DNA of 64,000 bases from NCBI GenBank assembly GCA_033439265.1, contig JAVTVX010000010.1, positions 16,027,490 through 16,091,489 on the forward strand, in the 5' to 3' direction. The notes below the pieces were generated by a model. The model was not told the origin of the DNA, searched no databases, and was given only the letters and a program-made list of their open reading frames with translations. How positions within the stretch are numbered: the stretch's first letter is position 1; each line of letters begins with the position of its first letter. This stretch comes from Dillenia suffruticosa. Taxonomy: Eukaryota; Streptophyta; Magnoliopsida; Dilleniales; Dilleniaceae. Below are positions 54,233 to 64,000 of this stretch, piece by piece. The position numbers and the translations under genes are program-made.

Positions 54233-57200
54233 ACGTACCTGTTTAGCCAGAGCCAGCCTTCTCTCCAATTAATTTCCTTTTCTGATTTTCTTGATTAGCC
54301 CTCTTTCCAGATTTTTTGTGAACTAGGTTTGACGCCTTCTTAATGTTCCTTCATTTGTTAATTTCTTTATTAGGTAATGTTACAGATTAATATTTTTTTG
54401 CAACAAAATGTTTGGGGCTTGAACACCAATATTGTTACCCTCGTTTAGGTATACAATGAGAATTTTTATTTATTATAAAATATTTAATCTAAATTATGAT
54501 TATTATCTTTTGTACTAATTTACCGATAAAAAATGATTTTGGCTTAATTGAAAAAAATTTGATTGTCCCAACAGACAGTCAAGCGAGGGAGGTCAGACTT
54601 CAGAGGCAGCTATTCTCCTCACATTAAAATAAAAAACTTATATATATAATTTTAAAAAAAATCTTGAATGTAGTTTTTTTTTTAATAAATTTGGTTTCTG
54701 ATAATTATGTTGGATTCGATTAAATTTTATTCGAGTCAAGTTAGATTCTTAAAAGGACAAAACTCTCAAAATATCTGTTTTCTCTGTATACAAAACTTGA
54801 ATTTAAAATCTTACAAAATACCAAGTAGAACTACCAAACCAATTAAGCATTTATATCTTGAAAATAGTTTTTTCCCAAAAATTATAGTTCATATCCCTAA
54901 GCCCAAAATATATATTGCATTTCACCCTGTATAAATTTGTGGCTTTTCTGCAATCCCAACAAATTGCTTATGGTTTTCCATTAGCCATAAATCCCAACAA
55001 CAAATAGAAACAATTACGTAGTTTTTTTTTCCCTAATAGATTTATTTGGCGTATATAAATTTATGAAAAGTGATATGATTTTCACCATTGTTAGGAAAAT
55101 ATTTACATATCAATGGTGGTATATGTTAGAGGGTTGATCTAGTGTCATAGCTCTAGCAAGAGAGAGAGAGTACAGATATAAAAATACACATACTTTATGT
55201 TTGCATATGTTATGGGTTATTAGTTATTCAGAGTTACAAAGAAACAAGTACCTCGTTCTTGTAAGACTCACCGATATCTATCTAACCAACGTTGTTCATT
55301 GATTCCGAAATTAGGGATTCGAGATGTTGTTTTGGACCAATGCTCTGCACCCTACATAGTCATAAGTTAAATAATGAAGAATTAATAAGTTAAGACAAAC
55401 CCCACTTCCCGGAATGCATTATCAACCCTAAATTAATATACAAAACCTAGGAAGAATCCAATCTTATTCATATTTAATTCAATTCTCTGTTTTATTGGCT
55501 GTCAAGCCAACCCCATGTCGTCATTGCATGCGTGTATAATACAAAAAACAAATATACTAAGTGTCACGAGGTAATTATAATAATAACAATTATTATAAGA
55601 ACAGCGATAAGCTATCATCATTATTGAATTGAATTTTGTTGTTCGAAATATTATGAGAGAACATTAGGGCTAATATGCAAAAAGATTTGCCCCCACCTGA
55701 AATTTGTTTGACCATTTCCAACTGCATTAACAAAAATTTACAAGTTTAAGTTGTTTAGTCAAATGGGAAATAATATGACTTATGAACTACAAAAAAGAAA
55801 TACATAGAAAATAACCTAGGAAAGTAAAGCAATTTAATATTTCATTTTCTTTTTTACCTATCACCAAATACTCAGAATCATACTACGACTAATTTGGTTC
55901 AAGCGTTTATAAGAACTTTATTTAGAGAGTTGCTCTTCTTGTATAGTTTTTTTAAATTTTGAATTTGACACTTGATTAAGAAATCGAATATTTCATTTTA
56001 CTAAATTGACTATCCGTTAATAATTTAATATTTCGATTTAGATAAGTAGTCCAATATGGTAAAAAAGAATCAAGATCAAAATTTTCATGTTATACCAAGT
56101 TAAAGCAGGCTTAATTTGATAGCTACTTATCGAATTCAAATGGAATTTGTCACACGATCTCCTCAAATAAGAAAACCCAAAATATAAAATAATATTCTAA
56201 CCTGTTAGCTGGGGAGGTCACACGAAATCGAGAGTCTCCTCGGCTATCTTTCCTAATGTTTTTTCAATTAAAAGCACGAGATGCTAATAGACTAACTTAC
56301 TTGGTTAAGATTTTAAAATTCTCTCTAATCCAAGTTCAAGTTTTTGAATTACTTAGTTGCTGTGTGACTAGATTGGCATGAGGATTATAAGTAAATATTA
56401 TATGGATTAAATAGGTAAATAATTAAATAAGTAAAATCTTACGTCATAGTTTATATAAATAAAAAATTAAATTCTTTCAAATTTGAATAATTTCAAATTG
56501 ATTAAAATACCTTTTAAAAAAAGAAAAAAATTCAAAATACTATTGGACGATTTGTCCCATGGTTTCAATTTATTTGATTTTTGACTTATTTAATTTTTCA
56601 GGCATTATTTTAGAATTAGTCTTACTAAACCCTGATAGGATTAATCGAGGACCATCATTTTGCCCCCTTGTGTGCCATGAATCAAAAAGCTTGAGCTTTG
56701 TTCTATAGCAGACTATTGTGGCAAGAAAAAAAAAATCTCATGGCCATTGGATTTTTGGCCATAAACATATTCCATTTGATTTCTCACCAAACTTTGAATA
56801 AATACTACATAATGTCCCTTTCACCAACTTATGGCCATTTCGGGTATATAGTGTTACGATTTCCATTGCCCTGAAAAGGAAAAAAAAAAAACCTATATCA
56901 AATCATGCCAAGTATTTTGATTTTTCAAAGGTTGAATGTTCACATCACACTTTAAGGAAATACCCTCTTGACCACTTGGCCCAGTTGGTGTGAAATTCGG
57001 ATTTGCTTTGCTTAAACAACAGTGCAAGCCCCTTTTGCTTAAACAACATAATGGCGTATTTATCTTGTCATGAACATCAATTATGGAAAAGGAAAAAGTG
57101 TTTAGGAATAACAGTTGGAATTTCTAGTTATTAATACTTAAGAGAAGAAGACAAGAATGAATAAGATAGGCTTGAAAATTTTAGTATACCCTTTTTCGGT

Positions 57201-57338
57201 ACTTTTCCTATGTCATAGAATAATGTTTGGTTCAGCTAAATTTATGAATTACTCTCATTTATTTTTCTATTTCGAGGTGGGAAATAAGAAAAAAATCCTT
57301 GTATATGAATCACATAAATTGATGAGAGTCTCCAATTT

Positions 57339-57452
<114 letters not shown>

Positions 57453-57584
57453 ACAAATAGGTGTACAGATTTTTATCAAGATACACTTGATGGAGTCTTT
57501 AATTGTTTTCTTAAATTTGATTTTATAAATATTTTCTTCCCATTGTATATAATGTTTCTCTTTAATTGAATTTCTTCCTTTATT

Positions 57585-57588
<4 letters not shown>

Positions 57589-57616
<28 letters not shown>
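57589..57616. repeat. (GA)n microsatellite
   Basis: About 14 GA units, 137 bp beyond the longer GA array. Confidence 0.95.
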
Positions 57617-57621
<5 letters not shown>

Positions 57622-60600
57622 CAAAGGGAAGAATATTGAAGATGGTGCGGCATCAGAAAACGAAATGTCAGCAGAAGACATTAAGAAAAATAATAGATGC
57701 TGAAAAAAGAAATGAATATTAGTGAAGTACAATTATGTTTCCTCATATGGTTAGGGTTAGGATTACGCTGTCGGCAAGGGGCGTACGAGGTTTTAATAGG
57801 GAGGAGACGTGGATGATTTGGGTCCATTTGTTTAAAGTCTTTTTCCCAATTTTAGATTCCTGAAATATCGACTCAATCCCCCCGCCCCTCTCTCTCTCTC
57901 TCCCCCCGTCTCCTACGCATTATATAATTCTCAATCAAAATATTTTAATCGGCACATTATAAATGATTTCTTTTTTTAAATTACAATGATGTCCATTGCT
58001 TTTGATTTTTTTTTATGTATTTTTAATTTTTATTTAATTTGCGATGCCGTGTACTAAGTTGCTACTTTGCTAAGAGGTCAACGTCACCCAACCTTAGGTT
58101 TCCAGAATAGTAAATTACTTTTGGAACGGTTAGAAAGGACACCTGGCACAGAAATTCTTTTTTCATTTCTTTTTTTCTCCCAACATAACGATAACATTAG
58201 TCTCATCGCCTTCCCATTATTAATCACAATTATGTTTTGCTAATGTGGTTTTTCCTCCCTTTTCTCTTTTAATTTTTTGAGTGTTTCATCTCTCCCTAAT
58301 TATACGATATTTGAATCTGAAATCACAAATTAAGAAAAAAAATAATAATCTTAGGACTTTCTCTCACCTAGAAAGTCTCTTATTTCATCCAATTTCAAAA
58401 TTATTTTCGATCAAGAAAATTTACATATTAGGGTAAATCAGTAACAAAAATAATAATTTTATTTTTTGTACCAATTTTATCAGTTTTTGATATAATATCA
58501 AATTTATCTAAATAGATCAAAAGAAACAGGTTTATGAAACCAGTCCAACCTCTTTTGTATCGAACACAAACCAAACTAAAATTGAGTCCAACACCCAAAT
58601 TCAGATATTGCCCGTCTCACTTGATTGCTTCAATTGTCTAATGAATTACTATGAAAATCTCCAACATTCTTAAAAGCTCAAGATAGAGTATAAGGCACTA
58701 AAAATGCAAACGTCAAGGCACCTAAAAAGAAAAGTGAAATTGAAAGGAATAAAATCAGATGTAATATAGGTGGAGAGGCCATTATCTTAGGCCTCCAAGT
58801 TTTCCCATAATTGATCCAGCACATAGTGCTGACTTTTCTTTTTTCTCCTATGCAGTCTTAGGGTAAACCATACTAAAATAAGGCAAATCAAAGATACAAT
58901 TCCTATGTCATAAACTATGCATAAAAAGTCATCAATAACCATACTTTAACAAAGGATGCATAGCAAGGGATAGGCTTAAAGATAAAGATTAGAATAACCA
59001 TGTAAATGTACAAGGTATTGATGCTGGCGTGAGAGCATGCGTATATTATTTTGTCAATTTCATACCTCTGTTCCCATCAAAAATAAACCAAAGCGACAAC
59101 ATCATTTGAAGGTGTATTTAAATTTAATACCTCTCTACATTATCGGATCATGTCGAGTTAATTAAGAGTATATTTTCTTGTCCGAAAAGAGCAAAAGCCA
59201 AACCTAATCAATGTCAAAGTATGAGGTATACCTCTATGATTCCCACTTGCTATTACAAGAAATTTCCACTTGGGAAACCTGCGATTAACAAGATAAATAA
59301 ATCCAAGTTGCCAAATGTGGCCACAGAGCACAATGTCACTGATGAATATTTTAAAAGCATATGGGCGCCTAAGTAGTGCATTTCAGAATATATTAATACA
59401 AACACAATAATTTCGAGGAGATTAAGATGCCATAACTACAACAAAGTGTCAGTGAATTCATAGTATTTTGATTAAAAGACAATCCACATTAATCTTGTAA
59501 CTGGGGCTGTGGAATAAATTAATACACAAAAGTTATTCAGATGAAAAAGATATGCTAGAGGTGGGTTAAAAGCTATTTTCTTCATTTGTTTGATATGCCA
59601 AGAGTCAGACAAATTGTTTGGTGAATGATTCAGTGAAGGGGGAAAGAGAAAGATCAAGAATAATAAGATATTCAAAAGATAAAGCAAGTAAGAGAAAACT
59701 AACCTTAAAAACCGTCTTATGTTGCTTTCCTAGGTTTTCTCAATTGTCAAAATATTCATATCAAGTTGGTCGTAGCTTACTTTGTCTTCTTTGGCTAGAG
59801 AATAAACAACAAAATTTGGAGTCTCCATCAACATTCCTTGAAATTCAAAGCTCTCACGTCTCGTTACTAACAAAAGAATAAACAAGACTAAAAGCTGCCT
59901 TGAATCTTGATGGAGTGCATACTAAGGTATGCTTGTTCCAAAGATCTGACTCAGACCTAGGAAATCTTCTACATCTCCATGCACCAAAGTCAGAAAAACA
60001 GAAAACTTGATAGGCAATCATATGACATTCCTTCAATCACAGTACCACAATCTTCTTTTGTCCAAAGAGGTTCTTTAATCATTACAGACTTGAACCTAGA
60101 CCACAAATATAAATCAGAAGAGCCTTCTACCCAAAAGTCACACGATAGAAAACAACTAAGATGTATAGTGGTGCGCATGTTTATCAACCTGCTAGCTCAT
60201 CAAGGAATTCAAGTATTTTCATTTCGAGTCCCTATATTGGCTTAACCGAGCAGGAAAGACTAGGTCTTACTGGCTGCACTTACGCTGCAAAGCTATCTAA
60301 AGAATTTAATACAACAAAACAATTATCAAAGCTCTTTCCCAAGATCAAAATCAATACCTGACCTCTGCTATGTCAAGATCAATATTCCAGTAACAAGTTG
60401 CCATTTTCATCTGCCCCTTTTCTATCATTATATTTCAGCAATTATTTCATTCGCTGTTCTATATCTAAAAATGTTTTAGGCTCCTTGCATCCATCCCTTA
60501 CATCTAAGAGTTCAACATCTGTTCCTATCAATTTCCTTTTTCATATTATGACCCTTACATCATTCTCTTCAAAGACCAAAAGGATAAAGTAAATTTTTCA

Positions 60601-60840
60601 TAAAAAATAATCAGAATTGCCATGGTCCAACCAGCTTGATGCATGATATGCCATTGGCCAACCAAATTAAAATTCTCATTTCAGCACCTCTAAGCATAAT
60701 TCATATAATATAACTGATAATTTAGACAGGTATAGAATCCAACATGTACCATGTGCCTCTTTCAACATGTACCATCAAAACTATTGCATAACCCATACTT
60801 GCACTATATATACCACAAAGTAAAAAACAACCTTACTGAA
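57617..60840. other. Gene-poor region downstream of the RAD51B-like pseudogene
   Basis: No gene family is recognised with confidence. AT-rich to about 58.5 kb, then more balanced. A plus-strand open frame at 60161-60361 is listed separately. Confidence 0.5.
60161..60361 (+). other. Unrecognised 66-codon open frame with protein-like composition
   Basis: The predicted peptide begins MYSGAHVYQPASSSRNSS, continues FISSPYIGLTEQERLGLTG and CTYAAKLSKEFNTTKQL, and ends in KLFPKIKINT. Its composition and amphipathic pattern look more like a real protein fragment than the AT-rich background frames. No family is assigned. It could be a lone exon, a gene relic or chance. Confidence 0.25.
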
Positions 60841-60859
60841 ACTGATTTAACAAGGCATG

Positions 60860-63800
60860 ATAAAAGCTAAATATCCTCCTTGGGACCAGCACTGTTGATC
60901 GAGAGAGCAGCAAGTTGACAACAGATTGCTCAATTGGGCTTTCCCTGAGACCAGGTTAACAACACCAAGGCTACCAAGCCCACCATGGCAATATGTGATC
61001 CAAAATGTGGCACCCAATCGAGTTATCCGAAACTAATATAGGTTTAAATAGATTGATAAAATATATTAGTAAGAATTTTTATTCCAAAAAGCAATTATCA
61101 TATATTGAATACTTTGATTTTTTTTTTTTTTTATTTGTTTCATTATTGGTTATCATTATTTCAATCATATTTATTAGCCAAAGACAAAGTGCCTGAGTAA
61201 TACAAAATTTCCACCAAAACAAGTAGTCGAACCATATTACTAACCCTTACCCCACATACCACTATGATGGTAGGTAATGTACTATATTTTTTCACCTGTG
61301 CGCAATACCATAGTTTACCGTGATCCAAGTCATTGACCACGTCAATCAAACCCATGAAGTAAACCAAGTTTTGCGCAAAACTATTAGGAAATGCAAGATA
61401 CTCTATGAAAGAGAGAGAATTGTTCTGTTATCAGATATCCAAAATAAGCTCTTTGACCTTTTTGGTGTTTGCCATCGAATTATAGGATAGATTCTGCAAT
61501 CACAAATTGGATGGCTACGGCATGAGCCCAATTATTGCCTAGAGCAGCAACAAGATGAGAATTAAATCTTTGGGGATGCCCCACTGTCTCATCTTTTCTC
61601 TATACTGCATCATATGAAATATGTTTGCATTGATGATGATGCCTGGGGCAAATGAATTTGCTTTCAGACTACAGACACTACATTGGAAAGAGTATTGACA
61701 AGCTGCATCATAACTTTGAGATCACACTTGGTTAGTCACTATAACTGCAATCCGTGAAAACTCAGTGACCGACCTGGTGACAGGATAAAAAGATTAATAT
61801 TGTCATGCAGAAGCCAATTCATTAGTTTGAACTGCAGTACTCTGGAAAATAAGAGCTTAGTAAACATACTTGATAAAAGAAATATGCCAGCCCAATGAAT
61901 TTTGCCATGGAGCCCCCAGCTTAGATTCTCTTTAACAGATTTTTCCATCCCTCAGTAATAAGACAAGACAATAGTTGACAAAAGAACATAACAATTGCTA
62001 TAATCTATTCCAGAAAGACCGAGTATATATTGGCAGATGAAGATGAACCTTGCATCAGATTCTATACATAATGATCCAGGAAAACTCAAGAGGGTTGACA
62101 GAAGAATTCACAAGAAGCAATAAGAAATAAGAACTTCAAGAACCAGACAGAACAAACAAGAGTAGCTTCTGTTAATAAAATTTCATAACAATAACGATTC
62201 TTATGTCAATGTCTATTTTGGAACAAAAGGATCAGCGTGCACCAGCGCTTACACCAGGAATGTGGAACCCAGACAAACAAGGGAGAAAATAGCATTCCAC
62301 ATTTTTCTGGCCTCCTTGATTGCAAAAAGCTTCTTGCACCAAAAATCTTACCATTTCCAAAGGAACTAGAGTTACATCTCTTCTCCATTTCCATTAGAGT
62401 TCATTTCCATCATATAATTTATTGTCTTATCTTCTTCAATTTTATCCTGATGAGAAAAGTCTATTTCAAAGTTCAAAATGGATGATTTTGCCTTATACAT
62501 GGACAGTGTCATGAGTTGGAAGGGATTTTTTATTCAACAAATGCTGATCAAGTATTTTATAGAAGTGAACTAATAAGGAAAATCAACCAACATGGTAATA
62601 CAAGAAAAAAAAAAACAATAAAAGCACATGCAATTACGAGGATATACCCCTTAATGATATGAGTGTCAAGAATGAATGAAAAGAACAATTTTGCTCAAGG
62701 AAGGAAAACATGGCAGTTAATATACCAAATATTGATAGGAAGTCAATATCTTTAATAACCCAGGTGGTGCCAATTAGGAATTTACTTACCCTGAAATAAG
62801 TGCAGTCATGCTGTCAATGACAAGCAACTTTACTTGATTTCCAGGCTGGAAATAAAAGATAATAAGAGATAAATATCAAGCAGGGTTAGACACCTAATGG
62901 CACTCGGTAGGCTTGGAAGCAAACTATTTCATAACTCGCAGCAACAAATGCACATTGTAAGCATTGCAGCAACATGATCAAATTAAAGAAACAAATACCA
63001 AGTGCAGACAACTAAAATTGTTGTTCTTAATTCATAAACTCGCAAGCAATCAAGGTAAGATTTCTCATGTTGTAACCTATTCATTAATATGCAGCTAACA
63101 AGTGCAATATGCTTTTCTAGAACTATTGAAAAGCAATAGATAAATCAGCCTCAATCCACACCTCTCTGTCAATTGAGAGAGAGTTACGGGACGCAGAACT
63201 AAAATCCTAATCAGCCATCTGCAAGAATTAAGAGGAATCAAAATTTGAGATCAGCAAAAGACCAAGGAATGGAACATAAAAACAAAAAAGATATATTCCT
63301 TACACCTCTTTTGCCATTCCATTGATATGAAATATTTCTGGCAAACTGCATGGTCCAATTTCTCGAAACCTGAGAACGTGTACCTGCAGCTCAGATTCTG
63401 ATTACACTGTTATAGATTATAAAGGTGTTGAACAACGAATGTCTGTGTCAAGTACCTTTTAGAAGTAAATTAGATTCTACATCAATGTAAATCACATGAC
63501 CATTTAAGGCTCCATATCTTGCAGGCAGTGAAGCCAACAAGGAAAGCTTCAAGCAAAATTGCAATTCTATCAAGAAAAATGAGATCGGGGTTTTGGCCTG
63601 ATATATTGGCTATTTCTGCCAACAAATATGGACTCCAAGTAATTGTGGTAGCCAAGACAGAATGGAAGTTAAAAATAAAATAAAATAATATAAAATGCTG
63701 AGAGTTCTGTATGTCATACCTGGGTCTTGCCAATTCCTGCAGGTCCAACCAACTCTGTCAATGCCCAGAAAGGTATCCCACCACATAAGGCCTCATCTGA

Positions 63801-64000
63801 TCCTCTTAAACGCGTTGAAAGAATCCCCGCCCAAAATGCTCGCTTTGATACCTTTGTTCCAGCAATAACAGCACCTAAAAAAACAAAAAGAACCAGATAC
63901 TTTTGCAAGGAAACATATAGTCAAACCAACTTAGAAAATAACTTGAATCAACTCATTGTTACAGCCAATTAATGGGACGCTTACAGTTTCATACGGAGGA
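60860..64000 (-). pseudogene. RAD51B-like recombinase gene, decayed, 5' end off window
   Basis: RAD51B is a RecA/RAD51 paralogue of the BCDX2 complex in homologous recombination. Recognisable exons, 5' to 3': 64000-63985 (PPYET), 63874-63720 (STRLRGSDEALCGGIPF, Walker A GPAGIGKTQ), 63558-63456 (CLKLSLLASLPARYG, VIYIDVES), about 63371-63305 (PEIFHINGMAKE), about 63220-63168, about 62855-62790 (Walker B QVKLLVIDSMTALISG), about 61930-61878 (SLGWHISFIK), about 61790-61680 (EFSRIAVIVTNQV), about 61563-61500 (HLVAALGNNWAHAVAI), and a terminal remnant near 60970-60860. Defects: the acceptor at 63560-63559 reads AA instead of AG; an extra base in the exon near 63210 changes the frame after ATGGCTG and gives a stop; and TGA follows TNQV in place of an Arg codon. 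The last exon is badly degraded. The Walker motifs survive, so decay is fairly recent. It sits upstream of RAP2-7 with about 13.7 kb between them. Confidence 0.82.

Overview
This is a plant nuclear window, most likely from a woody eudicot. The evidence is GT-AG introns of plant size, an AT-rich background, abundant (GA/CT)n microsatellites, and genes of plant-specific families. The species cannot be named from the sequence. Every recognisable gene except two broken fragments (32.2-32.5 kb and 35.6-38.0 kb) lies on the minus strand.

Layout: (1) 1-13.9 kb is a tandem cluster of NPF2-type (NAXT-like) nitrate/peptide transporter genes. Two four-exon copies look intact (9501-5540 and 13910-10564). 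A third, at 3260 to the left edge, is a recombinant pseudogene: its first two exons match the first intact gene and the rest matches the second. (2) 18.0-15.4 kb is an MPK3-like MAP kinase with intact-looking catalytic motifs but a frameshift, damaged splice sites and a changed activation loop. (3) 22.8-20.4 and 27.9-25.5 kb are two intact, tandemly duplicated cytosolic ascorbate peroxidase genes with nine coding exons each, a 5'UTR intron and TATA boxes. (4) 31.6-38 kb is a graveyard: a 220-bp tandem promoter-like duplication, a first-exon fragment of a DEAD-box helicase (RH18-like) that lost its P-loop, a Copia-type retrotransposon fossil with two head-to-head gag pieces, and a 5'-truncated NOT4-like pseudogene. 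(5) 47.2-43.9 kb is an intact ten-exon euAP2 transcription factor gene of the RAP2-7/TOE1 type with a miR172 site. (6) 47.2-60.9 kb is a gene-poor, microsatellite-rich stretch. (7) 60.9-64 kb is a decaying RAD51B-like gene running off the right edge.

The gene order is informative. From memory of the Arabidopsis map, NPF2 cluster, MPK3 and NOT4 are neighbours on chromosome 3 (around At3g45630-At3g45720), and NOT4, RAP2.7 and RAD51B are neighbours on chromosome 2 (around At2g28540-At2g28560). This window holds the union of both orders. It therefore looks like an ancestral eudicot block in which MPK3, NOT4 and RAD51B are decaying while the NPF2, APX and RAP2-7 genes survive, as expected of one copy of a duplicated segment undergoing fractionation.

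No undescribed molecular system was recognised. The most interesting signals are the recombinant NPF gene, the block-wise pseudogenisation and the altered MAPK activation loop.
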